From Macrotrachela quadricornifera (Eukaryota; Rotifera; Eurotatoria; Philodinida; Philodinidae), in assembly GCA_022393335.1 (NCBI GenBank), contig JAJEKB010021317.1:545678-609677 (forward strand): a stretch of DNA of 64,000 nt. The letters run 5' to 3'. Shown here piece by piece: positions 31,205 to 43,236 of the stretch. Numbering within the stretch: position 1 is the first letter of the stretch; every line of letters starts with the position of its first letter. Made by a program: the position numbers and the translations under genes. The notes beneath the pieces were generated by a model that did no database searches, was not told where the DNA came from, and saw only the letters and a program-made list of their open reading frames with translations.

Positions 31205-32494
31205 ATATTAAATGGTGTTAGGCGCTAGCATCTATCGAAAAACACTTTCATAATTCAAGAGAGACGCACGGATAATATTAGCGTCTTGCAGAGAAGAGAG
31301 ATGAGAGTCCGTAGTGCACAACACTAAAAACAATCCGTTTATTCCCATGTCAAAGATATACGGCAGGAATCGCTTAGATCTGATGATGATTCCATTAATC
31401 TGTTACGGACAACAGGATATGGGTCATATCCCATTGTTTTCTATCCAGTAATGAAAAAACGAAATAGACTCTTATAAATTCTTTACAGAGCTGAAGTTTG
31501 TGAAATGAATTTTTAATATAAGAATGCAGGTTCATGTGTTGCTCGCTTGAGATGCACATTGCAGTGATAGTTTCTATTCAACCAATCGGCGATTTTTGTC
31601 GAAAGTAGATAATGCTTTCGCAGATTTTGATTCTCTTTCATTTATGTAAAGTCACATAAATAATAAACAAAACAAAATCAAAATATAATACTCGACTGTA
31701 ACCGGGCTACTAACTAGAGTGTAACTTGAAAGCATTCAGTGATCATGAACTCTTTTTCAATACGATAATAAGCAGTCAAAGTAATTCTTTGGGATGATCA
31801 TTGGCGCTATGATAAATTTCAATAATTTAAAAAAATGATTAGAAGTGCATTTTCATAATTGACTAAACTTCTTTTCACCATTTTCGATTTAAAGCTGAAT
31901 TGCAAACTGTTGTCGTGAGAATCATGTGTCTCCACCGAAATTAATCGATTTATTCTATAATTCTGTAAGGTAAGCATACATCGCAAGTATTTTGATATAA
32001 AAAATCTCTCTATGTTTTCTCAGCTATTTAAAGTTCATTCTCTTTATTTTTCTATTATTATCATACAGTGTTAATAAGCACATATTAATTATTTAACAAA
32101 AATACTCTCCGAAGATTTCATCGTTTATGTTGCATAATAAAATTAATCATAATAAAATACATCAAAGATTATCAATAAAAACATAATAAGTTGAATATTA
32201 TTTTTACCATAATTACACGGGAGTGGAACTATCTTTCTACAAACTAATATTTGATGCAGTAAAACAATATTTATCAATTACCTTTACATTTTTTCAGAAA
32301 CATTTTCGAAGCCAATTAAATCATGATGTTGACGATTATATCCATATGTGGGTGTGTATTCAGTGTCTTAGACTTACTAATACTTTACAATCATCGCTAC
32401 TTAGAGGGATAAAATTATAGTTTTGCAGCAATGAGGCATTTTGAAAGATGCAACATATTTCTCATCATCAGGAATAAAATTGTATATAATCAAT
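31205..32494. other. No recognisable gene
   Basis: AT-rich spacer between the rhamnosidase gene and the first piggyBac element. The 32223-32420 frame shows no family features. Confidence 0.5.
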
Positions 32495-33039
32495 TTAACC
32501 CTTTACGTCCGGATGTTGCCATATGGCAACACTGAGCTAATATTTTGTGCAAAATCGACGTATAGCGATGGTTTATCATTTGTTTAACAATTCGATAATT
32601 ATGCCCACACATTTCACCACATATTCATGCGTTCAGAAGAAAAAAAAACATTCACAGTGGAAATGACTGAGGTTCTACGCGTTGCCCCAAAAAAGTATAT
32701 AAATCGTAAAAACGAGTTTTTGATACGACTGAACATTTAGTGGTGAAGGCAATTAGTGGTTAATTTTCCTCCATAGAGCTGCTATGTATTGCCTCATCAG
32801 CTACTGTTATTGTATAAATTTGAACAATAAAAAATAGGGATGTTGCCATTTGGCAACACCCGGCAGTAAGGGAACAAAAAATTTTAGAACTTGTGTTTTA
32901 TCTTCGATTGTCAAAATAACGTTGTTACGTGGTGGCATTCCTTTGCACATCATTTCTTTCTTTCTGTTATTATTATGGCGTCACCATCTGTATGTATTTT
33001 ACCTATATCTTCTTACATTCTGTGGTCATGAACGATTGT

Positions 33040-33180
33040 AATAATATACCCGAAAAAATCCAGTATAGAACATGTAGTAACATACCAGGAAAAGTCCAAC
33101 ATAGAACATGTAATCACATACCGGGAAAAACCCTAATATATCACTTAGGAAAAATTCAGTATGTGACTCATGGATATTTC
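33040..33180. repeat. Degenerate ~41-bp tandem repeat
   Basis: AACATACCxGGAAAA followed by a variant of CAGTATAGAACATGTA recurs three to four times inside piggyBac element 1. Confidence 0.6.
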
Positions 33181-33225
33181 CAACACTTGTGAATGTGATA
33201 GAAATTCCTATCACGAACACTACAT

Positions 33226-35097
33226 ATATATGTCACAGGCAAAGTTGAACTTTTAGGCAAAATTAAACTTAGGCAGAATTCGTTTTCAATTAGGCGTGAC
33301 TTTTTAATTAAATTCTGACTATCACTATTAAAAAACAAATAATTACTTCTTTCAATGGATTGATGGAATAATAATTTTTAATAATTCAATTAGATGCGTA
33401 CACCAACGATAGACACGGTTCCGGTTTTTCAGAATTCAAACCGAGTAGAATCAGGAAAAGTATTTTTTAAGACTCTACTAGAGACTAGTAAAATAATCTA
33501 GTTTTTATCAAGTTGCTCATATAAATTTGGAAAAACTATCTTTTAAACTTCATAAATCAAAAATACTCCATATCTGAAGACCTCTCCATACTAGAGACCT
33601 GTCAAAGGAGTAACGTTATACATATAATAGCAATTCTTCTGAAATTATTAAACTAATCAAGAGATTGTAATTTTGGTCGATATATCTGATCGAAAGTATG
33701 GTGAGTTTTTATGTGTCACAGACATGAGAATTCAGTTGAGATTAGAGTCCTCGACATATTAAAAAACTAAATTATATTATGAATACAAGTCTATAAACAA
33801 TTCGAAATAATTCTTTTAGAAAAAAATTCACAAAACATAGTTCAGTTAGACACAATAAACAAAATATCTCCATCTGTAGATTTCTTTCGATATAGTTCAA
33901 TAATAAACAATCTTTTACAAAGATTAAGTTTAGAATCTAATTTAAAATTGATTGAAAATAATTATATAATTTCTCTTCCTTTTTTCCAACCTCTGCTTTA
34001 GCTGAGTGATGGAAGCCTCATTATAAAAGCTAGTTTGAATCAGAATGAAAACAATGTCCACAGTACCTGCTCGCCTATCAACCACCTGCTCTGGACGAAT
34101 CATAAAGATTCGGTTATACAAGGTAGTCTGAAATAAACTGAGAATAAATCTATAAATTTTCCTTCTTTTTCAACCACCTGCTCGAGATATGTTTTAAAGA
34201 TTCGGTTGTAACAACTATTTCGAAACAGAATAAAACAATTGTAGAATTTCTCAGTTTTTTCTAATCTGCCATGTGATTAAAAAAAAGTTTGTACTAACAT
34301 ATGAAGCCATGCACAATGTATATGACCATATTTATGTTGAATCCACTTTGGAAGACATGACAAGTGCTTATATAGTTTATCGTCCGATTATGGCTGTTAA
34401 AATAAACAGCTATTACGACTAATCATAAAAATCCCCTCCTCAAAAGTTTAACCATAAAAGTCCATCCTCCTTCTCCTTTTTTTTCGGTCGGGAGTATTTA
34501 CTGACTGAGTAATTAAAGCAGTTATGCTCCGATCAACTGACCATTATCTATTTTTATTAGGTCAAGGCAAAATTTAAATATCATTTGATTACATCAGATT
34601 AATTTCTTAATTAAATTCAAAATATACTGAAAACACATGTGTAGATCTTTCAAGTGTAAGAAATGACAATTCAAAATCTTATTAAAATATAATCAATAAT
34701 CTTAACTTTAAAACCCTGGCTTCCTTTTTCTTTCTCCCTTATTTGTCGGATTCCGTTTTTCTCTCAGAATAATTTAAAAGATGTGTTTGGATTCCTCAAA
34801 AGTTTAATAACAAATGCTCGAACACGCTGCATCTTCCTAGATACAAGTCAATTTCAATAGAAAAAAGCTAGCGAACTCTACATTTTCCTAAATACAAATC
34901 AATATCTATTGAATAAAATCTACTTCAAATAATCATATATAAAGTCCATTTAAAAATCTGTTAAATCTTAAACAAACTAAAAATTTAAACAACTTTTCCT
35001 TTTATTTTGATTCAAAACTAAACTGAATATAATGCAAAATTTTAAATTTAAGTTTAATTCTGCCTAAATCCGAATTTTACCTGACACATATATATGA
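33226..35097. mobile_element. Probable element nested in piggyBac 1
   Basis: ATATATGTCACAGGCAAA at about 33224 reappears inverted as TTTTACCTGACACATATATA near 35077. AAATTAAACTTAGGCAGAATT-type blocks lie just inside both ends, again in inverted orientation. The body has no transposase; three diverged modules with TTTTTCAACCACCTGCTC and AAAGATTCGGTT occur at about 33980-34240. Exact ends and target duplication are uncertain. Confidence 0.45.
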
Positions 35098-35168
35098 AAT
35101 GAGTGTAGCAATGAATAATAACATTTTAGATTGTTCAGTTGTTCTTGATCAACGTTTTGTCTTTGAAA

Positions 35169-36937
35169 ATGCCAAGCACAAGAAGTTCTAAACGACATAC
35201 TGTTGTACCAAATGGACTTAGCGAAGAAGAAGAAGGGTACTCATCGGAGTCAGAAGATGAAATGAGTAAGGTCAAACGTGCTCTATCACAGGATTTAATA
35301 ATAAGCGAAAGTTCTTCGTCAAGTGAAGAGAATGAAGTTGAAGAAATTACACAAGCAAGTCACTCATCGAAAAAAACGAAGATAATAAATTGGAAAAAGA
35401 AAGACTTTGTCCCTCCACCAGCAGATTTTACTGAAAATTTACCACCATCATCAGTAAACGAAGAATTGGAACCAATGAATTATTTTTATTCTATGTTTGG
35501 CAAAGAATCTATAGCACTTTTAACTGATCAATGAAATTTATATTCTGTTAAAATGAATCCAAACAAGCCTCTTTGTATTTCTCAACATGAAATGGAACAT
35601 TTTATAGGCATATTAATTATGACAGGTATCAATTCATTTCCAACACCACGTTTCTTTTGGATGAATGCCATTGGTGTTGAATCCATATCTTCAATTATGA
35701 GTCGAGATAGATTTTTTCAAATAAAAAGCAATTTACATGTTGCTGATAAGTCAATTCAACTATTTATTAAAGATCCAAATTTTGATCGAGCACATGAGGT
35801 TCGTCCATTTCTGAATATTGTAAAAGAAAACTTCAGAAAGATTCCAAAAGAAGAAAAGTTAAGTGCAGATGAACAGATAATTCCATTCAAGGGTAGAAGT
35901 ATCATGAAGCAGCATATGCCACTAAAACCAAATTGTTGGGGATACAAAATGTTTGTCCTAGCTGGTGGTGAAAGTGGTATTTGCTATGATTTCATTTTCT
36001 ATACGGGTTAAGGTGAGAAGTCAGAGTATGGATTTTGTACAAAAATCGTTCTGGCACTTTGTGAGACGGTGCCACGTGGAATCAATCATAAACTTTATTG
36101 TGATAATTGTTATACAACAATTGCATTACAAGTAGAATTGTACAAACTGGGAATTTTTGCTGTTGGCACAGTAAGACCCAATCGATTAGGTGGTTTGGTA
36201 ATGAAAAATGATAAAGAATTATTAAGTGAAGGTCGACGATCAATGGATTATCGTGTTGCAGAAGTGGATGGGGTTCAGATGTGTGCAAGTAGATGGTATG
36301 ATAACAATATCGTTAATTGTCTTTCAACATTACATGCTTGTCAGCCTATCGATTTAGTACAAAGATGGTCAACAAACGAAAAAAAAAACATGTACAGATC
36401 ACAAGACCGGCCGTTATAAAAGCGTATAATCAACATATGGAAGGAGTTGATTTGATTGACATGCTGATTTCGTTATATTGTATCAATGTTCGTTCAAAAA
36501 AATACTATATGAAAATTGTTTTTCATCTTATTGATCTTTCATTAGTAAATGCTTGGCTTTTGTATCGTCGTCATTGTTCACAAATTAATGTTCCAAAATA
36601 GAGAATGATGTCTTTATTGACATTTCGTGTTAATGTTGCTGAAGCTTTACTTACATCTGCCCCACCAGCACCTTCAGCGAAACGTGAACGTCCACCGTCA
36701 AAATCATTATCAGACGAAAATAATTCTTCAACACAATCACAAAGAGCTGTACCGAATCCTGTACCACCAACAAACGTTCGGTTTGATAAATATGATCATT
36801 GGCCTGTACAGATAGAAAAAGGGCGGTGTCGAAATTCAGGCTGTATCGGCTACACAAGAATATCATGTTCAAAATGTGAATTACGTCTATGCTTGAATGA
36901 GAAAAATAATTGTTTCAATCACTATCATAATGAATGA
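35169..36937 (+). pseudogene. Dead piggyBac transposase (element 1)
   Basis: A DDE-type piggyBac transposase that would cut and paste at TTAA. The Asp regions are visible: SADEQIIPFKGRS near 35860, YCDNCYTT near 36098 and EGVDLIDMLISLY near 36445. The C-terminus is a Cys-rich finger (CRNSGCIGYTRISCSKCELRLC). The frame is broken by TGA 35532-35534, TAA 36009-36011 and TAG 36599-36601, plus a one-base shift in the A run near 36380. ATG 35169 is the first Met; the frame extends upstream without ATG. It is inactive, so this copy can move only with a transposase from elsewhere. Confidence 0.92.
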
Positions 36938-37184
36938 ACTGTCTCGTAAAAATAATTATTAATCTTTTCTATTACTAGTTTTTTCAAGTTTGTCTTGTCT
37001 CTCTCTATAATTATCTTATATTCTTATATTGACTTGATCAGTAAATAGAAAAAGCTACAAAATGTTATATTTTGACAGAAAAAAACAAGTAACGCTCGTC
37101 TGAAGACTCACTCAGCTCTTTCTCGTAGAAATCGTGTTTCTAAATTACCGTCAAGCTATTCATTTATAAAATTTTAAAAAATCG

Positions 37185-37545
37185 AAGTCAGATTCAAGTT
37201 TATGGACATTAACGGCCGTTGACCAAACTTCATAAAAAACAATTGTTTTATGTTAAAAATTTGTTGTATGTTTAAAAAATTGATCGTCAAAAAATTTTTA
37301 CACAACTGACTTCAGACTTGAATTTCTCCTCCTTGATTACCGTTCGGTCAACCCTTATAAAAAAATTTTTTTTGTAAAAAAGTGATCCTTTGTGTAAAAA
37401 ATGGATTGTCAAACAATTTTAAAAAACTAACATCAGATTCGAGTTCCTCGGCCCCGATTACCCTTTGGTTAAGTTTCATAGAAAATATCAATAGAATGTT
37501 TTTTTGACCTTTTGCAGACATACAAGCAAGCAAGCAGACAATTTA
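37185..37545. repeat. Three ~122-bp tandem units inside piggyBac 1
   Basis: Units start at about 37187 (GTCAGATTCAAGTT), 37310 (TTCAGACTTGAATT) and 37431 (ATCAGATTCGAGTT), each followed by GATTACC or TTGACC and AAACTTCATA-like blocks. They are diverged. A subterminal location suggests amplified regulatory or binding DNA. Confidence 0.6.
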
Positions 37546-38152
37546 TGTTTGCAAGACTCTTCTCTACGAGAAAGAGAACAAAAAATCAATTTTGCAAAAT
37601 TTTGACCCATAGCGTCCGGGTGTTGCCAAATGGCAACATCAGGTTTTTCGGCACCGAAATCCTTTTTCGTCTAAAAAAAAGCATTTTTACTATCTACGCA
37701 GTGAGAGAACAACAAAAATATGCGAAAAGATTTTTTTGCTACCCGCTTTCTGGGAGCCGGACGTAAAGGGTTAAGCAAAATTTCTGTTTTATAAAAAGAG
37801 AACTAATTGAAAGAGTTTTATATTCTTATGATTCTATATGGAATCAAGGATTGGAATATCTAACACGATTGGACATAGTTTACTTAAATGTAGTGGTGTA
37901 ACATTTCTCTGAGAAAAGGGTCAACGAATTCACAGGCTGAGCGCTACCTTGGTGAATTTTATTCTATATTTTATAATGATAGTTTTAGGATAGTATAAAA
38001 ATCCGAAATGATACACGTGTTTCTACTTTGTATTATGTGAAGAATGTAAATGAAAAATAGAGTAGGGAGAGATATTATAACTTTTCTTGATTCAGTCGAG
38101 GGTCAAGTGAGTCGAAGCGACGAACGTTACTTGTTATACATTAGATAGTAGT

Positions 38153-39904
38153 TTATCGACAACATATATCTCGAGTAATCCAAATCGAGAAAACTGTGAT
38201 GTTCTTATTATCAAAATCAGTAGAAAACTCTGCACCTAGTTTTTGCAATCCTTCTTTCATTAAAGGTAATTCATGATCATAATTGGATAAGTGTAATGTA
38301 ACATCTACATGTAATAATTTTGGTAAATGCTTTATCAGGAAGAACAAAATCTCTTTGTCGCTGATTGTACATTTAAGTTGCTCAATATTTGAAAATATTT
38401 CACAAAATTTTTTCAGGTCTTTTGAGTCAGCGAATGAATTTTTCTGAGTATCACCGAAAACTAATCTCTTAATCATTTGATTTAAATATTTACACAAGTC
38501 ATTATCATTCAATATTGATATGAAATAAGTTGGATAGATGAATAATGATGAAACTTGATGTGCTTCTTTTAATATTTCCAATAATATTAATGATTGATCA
38601 AACTTATCGGAAATTATAAATTTCAAGTATTTCACATTGGATAAATTAACGATCATTTTCAGGGATTGTATATGTTTTGTTTCGTATTGAAAATTTTTCT
38701 CATGAGTTGATGAAGTAAACAAGCTTATTGAGGAAACATGAGAAAAATGCAACGGATTTTCCTCTGTTAATGAAGTAAGATCGACAATTAAATTGGTGAC
38801 ATTTTCAAATTTATTGGCATTTTCTGTCAGTTCACTACAATAACTTTTAGTACATGCTTGTAATCTGTATGTATTTGATATGTACGGAATCGTATAAATT
38901 AATGCTGAATCATTCGATATTGAATATCCGGTATACCAATGATGTTGCTTGTGCCAAAAATCACTTTGAAATTCTTTAAGCTTTTTCATAAAAATATTGT
39001 TCTCTTTTCGGTGCTGGCATTTAAATAGGAATTTAAAAGTGTTCAAATAAAGCAACGAAGAACTTATTAAATTTTGCCATTGATTAGCATTAAATAGGTC
39101 TTCGGTATCATCGGTAGATATTGTTAAGCTTTTTAAATTAGGCGTTTGTTTTAGTAGCACTCTGAGATCATCAAATTTACCACTATAGGACATTAAAATC
39201 AATTGTTTAAGGTGAATCAGAAGTTTAGTAGAATAAGAGTCATAATTCTTTGTCTCGTTATAATCATAATCGATAACTTCTTGTACATTCAAATATTTTA
39301 ATATAGATAAATTCTTCAATATTTGAAATAGTTGTGTTAGATAGCAATGATGAATAGTTAAATATGTAACGGATGACAGTTTACAGATAAGTTCTGAGTC
39401 ATAAGGAAAATATGATATTACTAATGATCGTAATTTAGGCATTGATAATGTAGACACTATATGATCTGTTCTGCCTTCTTGACTCATCAAACGAAAACAG
39501 GATAATTGGGGTAATAATGGTAACATTGACTTCAATTTTTTTACATTTTCGTATCCAACTTTAGTCAAGGATAATAATCGTAGATGAACAAATTCACCAA
39601 GTAAAAAATGTGAAAGAAAAGGCTGCATTTGGTAACATGTTCCTTTATTTGATAAATGTAATGAATAAATTTGCTTTTTTATTTCTTGGTTCGATTCTAT
39701 TTTCATGCAAAACTGATTAAATACCGTTTGTTGAATGTTTTCAAAATCTAGATATAATGGAACATTTTGAATAAGTTTATTTAAACGATGATTTAATTGA
39801 TGGAATGAATGAATAATATCAATTCCATTGAGATATTCGAAACATTCAATTAGAATTTCATTTGGTAATAATTCGAACTTCATCATTGTTTGTATTTCGC
39901 TCAT
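38153..39904 (-). CDS. F-box / LRR-like protein
   Basis: Intronless, 583 residues. The N-terminus has an F-box at residues about 8-50 (LLPNEILIECFEYLNGIDII), the Skp1-binding module of SCF ubiquitin ligases. The rest is Leu-rich with irregular LRR-like units such as LRSLVISYF and LKQLILMSY, and LPKLLHVDV near the end, likely the substrate-binding face. There is no signal peptide or membrane segment; it probably acts in cytosol or nucleus. F-box/LRR proteins are a large family in bdelloids; the substrate cannot be read from sequence. The frame is intact and ATG 39904 is 7 residues before the F-box-adjacent Met. Confidence 0.8.
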   Translation of the reverse strand: MSEIQTMMKFELLPNEILIECFEYLNGIDIIHSFHQLNHRLNKLIQNVPLYLDFENIQQTVFNQFCMKIESNQEIKKQIYSLHLSNKGTCYQMQPFLSHFLLGEFVHLRLLSLTKVGYENVKKLKSMLPLLPQLSCFRLMSQEGRTDHIVSTLSMPKLRSLVISYFPYDSELICKLSSVTYLTIHHCYLTQLFQILKNLSILKYLNVQEVIDYDYNETKNYDSYSTKLLIHLKQLILMSYSGKFDDLRVLLKQTPNLKSLTISTDDTEDLFNANQWQNLISSSLLYLNTFKFLFKCQHRKENNIFMKKLKEFQSDFWHKQHHWYTGYSISNDSALIYTIPYISNTYRLQACTKSYCSELTENANKFENVTNLIVDLTSLTEENPLHFSHVSSISLFTSSTHEKNFQYETKHIQSLKMIVNLSNVKYLKFIISDKFDQSLILLEILKEAHQVSSLFIYPTYFISILNDNDLCKYLNQMIKRLVFGDTQKNSFADSKDLKKFCEIFSNIEQLKCTISDKEILFFLIKHLPKLLHVDVTLHLSNYDHELPLMKEGLQKLGAEFSTDFDNKNITVFSIWITRDICCR

Positions 39905-41313
39905 GCTGTGGACAGTTTGTTTTTGCCTCTTGGTAGAAAATAATACCTATGAATGTTGATTTTGGATATGTCTCACAAAGCATACGGTGAATAATGTATT
40001 GCACAACAACAAGAAACTTGGCGTACTTTGTGGATACATATATGACGCATGATGATTTTTGTGTGATTTCTGTTTCGATCGTTACGATTCGATTAAAAGT
40101 AAATTCAGAATCCAAATTTTACCCATATTATACCGTGTGTACCAAAAATCCGTTCCTAAAAGCTTTTTAGTAGATTTTCAATGTTTTATTGACCTATATC
40201 AACTTTTTTATTACTAAACGATACGAAAATTTGCCGAGTTTTGTTCCTTGAAACCAATTTTATGAATACTCTTTGAAGATATTACGCTCCAGCGAAATAC
40301 AAAACTTTTACCTTTTTTCCACATGTTTATAATCCGTGAGAGTAAGAGTATAGGGAATCGTCTCGCCCTCACCTCACCCTCACACCTACTCTCAAGAACA
40401 CCTAATGCTGTCGCGCCACTATCACTGATTCCGATAATGATTCGATAGTAGGATCATCAAATTAAATGCACGAAAATGACCTGTAACAGTGGTCACACAG
40501 ACACAATCTTGGGCAATTTCAGGTAGAAAAACATAGGACATCGGTGTTATCGATATGTTTTCTATAGATAAAATGATGGAAATTTCTTTTATACTCTCAT
40601 CTTTAATCTCTGTCTATATAATAACTTCTCTTTATCATTAGGATGAAAAGCCAATGGAAGGTTGTGAAGACTGGTTTGCGCAGTAATTGAAGAGAGAAGC
40701 TGCATTGCATCATTACAATTCTGTGATATACCTATATCAGAATAGATTTCCTATTCGAGTGGTGGCCAATTCTTAAAGCACTGTCGATGTGACAAGTTCT
40801 GAGAATTATTCCCTCGACTGAAGGAAGGGTCATATGAAAAAAATTAAAATGCGTATGTGTGTTTGTACACAGGGACAGAAAAACATTCTCTAAATTATTA
40901 ATGGACATGTTTTCCACATGTGCCTCCTATAAAGTTTGACCAATAGTTTTCGGGATCGGAGAATCAAATGGTACTATTAGTTTTTGAATTTTTCAGATAT
41001 TTTTTTTTCTCAAAGAATAGTTTTTTTAAGAGAATAATGATTTTGTAATGAGGGTGTTTTCATTGAAATGCTGCTTAGGAGACTATTGTATGAAGTTGAT
41101 AATGGTGGTCTGGATTCTTCCAGTTGGTCTTTGGCATATCTTAACGGCTAGACATGGCAAAGAATAAAAGACAGCAAGTGTATCATTGTAGCCGAATCTC
41201 AACTTCGAAAAGAAACGAGACAACATAGAACGTAATGTGGTCATTAATAGTGAGAGTCACGGGGAGTATGAATTTGGTTCAAAAAAGAATAAATAGAGAA
41301 GAGAATATCATTT
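39905..41313. other. Intergenic with a CACCCTC-type repeat
   Basis: No gene recognised. At 40340-40410 GAGAGTAAGAG, CGCCCTCACC, CACCCTCACACC and CTACTCTC form a short zone like 13113-13335. The rest is AT-rich. Confidence 0.4.
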
Positions 41314-41632
41314 CACTTATACAGTATTTAGGGCATACTAAAAGTAGTCAGAGTGACACTTTAACATCGTATTATAAAGGTAAAGAAACTTCCTTTCTAT
41401 ACAATCTGATAGAGAAAAGAGTGTTCTATTTTTCTATGCTATTTGATCATATATCACCTCATAGCTTAATAGTAAACTTTCGATAAGATCTGTTTCGTTA
41501 GGATATGTACTGGTTGTATTAGTTCATAAAGAGTGTGGCACTTTTGAGTTCTCTTTATTATCATATAATACGTTGTATTATAAAAACAAAATATACCACG
41601 AGGTGCATCGTGAAAAGTTCTACAAATTACTT
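41314..41632. mobile_element. Half foldback copy
   Basis: TTTAGGGCATACTAAAAGTAG near 41328 (one base shortened in quoting), the TATGCTATTTGATCAT block and ACCACGAGGTGCATCGTGAAA match the left arm of the next element. It breaks off where copy 2 begins, suggesting one foldback element inserted into another. Confidence 0.6.
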
Positions 41633-42614
41633 AGGGCATACCAAAAGTAGTGAGGGAAGCACTTTTTTCCTTAGGCAGAGGTCTAAAAAAATTTCTTTTT
41701 TTACCAATCGATAGAGCGTGTTTCGCTCTATCTTTCTATGCTATTTGATCACTATTCAGTTGATCTTATAATAATAAAATTTCGATAAGAACTATTTTCA
41801 TTGAAAATTAGCTGGCAGCATTTAGATCATAACGGACATGGCATTATAAAAATGGGACACTTTTGTATTTCATTTTATCATCACTTAACGCCTTGTATTA
41901 GAAAAAAAGAATATATCAGAAGATGCAGCGTGAAAAGCTCTACAACTTGTAAAGGATCGCTTATTCTATAGTTGCACTTTATGTTTGCAGAATGGACAAA
42001 ATTCTGAGCGATCAATTTTGACGTTGCAAAACAAAATTGACTTTTTTAGTAAATGACGAATTCGGTTTTTTTTATCTTATCTTTTTATAATTGTTCTCTC
42101 TAAATTGTAGAGCTTTTCACGCTGTATCTTGCAGTATATTTTGTTTCTTTAGATAAAACATCTTAGGTAATAAAAAAGATGAGATAGGGGAAACCGAATG
42201 CATTTTTTACTAAAAAACAATCTCGTTTCCGCAATATCGAAATTTGGTCGTTCAGAGTTTTGTTCGTTTTGAAAATAAAAAGTGCAACTATAGAATAATC
42301 GATCCTTTATAAATTGTAGAGCTTTTCACACTGCATCTTCTGATATATTCTGTTTTTCTAATACAACGTATTAAGTGATAATAAAGTAGAATGCGAAAGC
42401 GCCACACTCATTATGATCTAATGCTACCAGCTGATTTTCAATGAAAATAGTTCTTATCGAAATTTTATTATTATAAGATCAACTGAATAGTGATCAAATA
42501 GCATAGAAAGATAGAGCGAAACACGCTCTATCGACTGGTAAAAAAAGAAATTTTTTTAGACCTCAGTCTAAGGAAAAAAGTACTTCCCTCACTACTTTTG
42601 GTATGCCCTAAGTA
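41632..42614. mobile_element. Foldback element, copy 2 (best preserved)
   Basis: About 980 bp with arms of roughly 480 bp. CTTAGGGCATACCAAAAGTA at the left returns as TACTTTTGGTATGCCCTAAG at the right. Matching internal blocks include TCTATGCTATTTGATCAC and GATGCAGCGTGAAAAGCTC. It has no coding capacity and would form a near-complete hairpin when single-stranded. Confidence 0.85.
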
Positions 42615-43236
42615 TGACTAATAGGAACACAACGGTGACTTGTGTTAAATAGAAAAATCTGTTTGACATTGATGTGGAATGCGAGAGCATGATCCCATAA
42701 AAAAGTATTCAACTTGCCTCGTTGTAGTCTTTTATAACGAATGATGGTACTTCAAGCAAAACCGTTATAAAAGTCAGGGACACAAGTTTCTCTCTATTCT
42801 TTCCTTCTCATTCATATAGATTGATGAAATACTTCTTGAGGGTGCGGAAAATCAGATGAAAATGTGCCAAACTACATATTCTAGATATGGTTACTGTTGA
42901 AATGTCCATAAAATAGGAAAAGTAGAAGCTTTGCATCTTTATAGAATAGAATAACAAATTTTAAGGAATTATCCTAATTATAGATCTTTATTTGAAGTCT
43001 CTTACTAAATAAGTTCAACTAATTTTTCTAAATTATTGAAGACTATTTTGCGATCTAATGATCTTCATAATTATTCCTGCCTGTTCTTCGTTGTTTTTTC
43101 ATTTGATACAACACGTGCATGACATAACAAGATCGTCTCTTTTATTTTGTTCTTGTATTGTTGCATTATCTTTTCTTACTGTGATGGTTTTAAGATCATG
43201 TGTATTCTGTTCTGTGACGTTCGACGCCATGATGAA

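Larger units (their letters stand above)
32499..37770. mobile_element. piggyBac element 1, 5.27 kb, TTAA-flanked
   Basis: Flanked by TTAA at 32495-32498 and 37771-37774. Terminal inverted repeats start CCCTTTACGTCCGG at both ends. Subterminal palindromes GTTGCCATATGGCAAC (32515), GTTGCCATTTGGCAAC (32844) and GTTGCCAAATGGCAAC (37621) are likely transposase-binding sites. It contains a dead transposase gene and, at about 33226-35097, a probable nested insertion. Confidence 0.92.
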
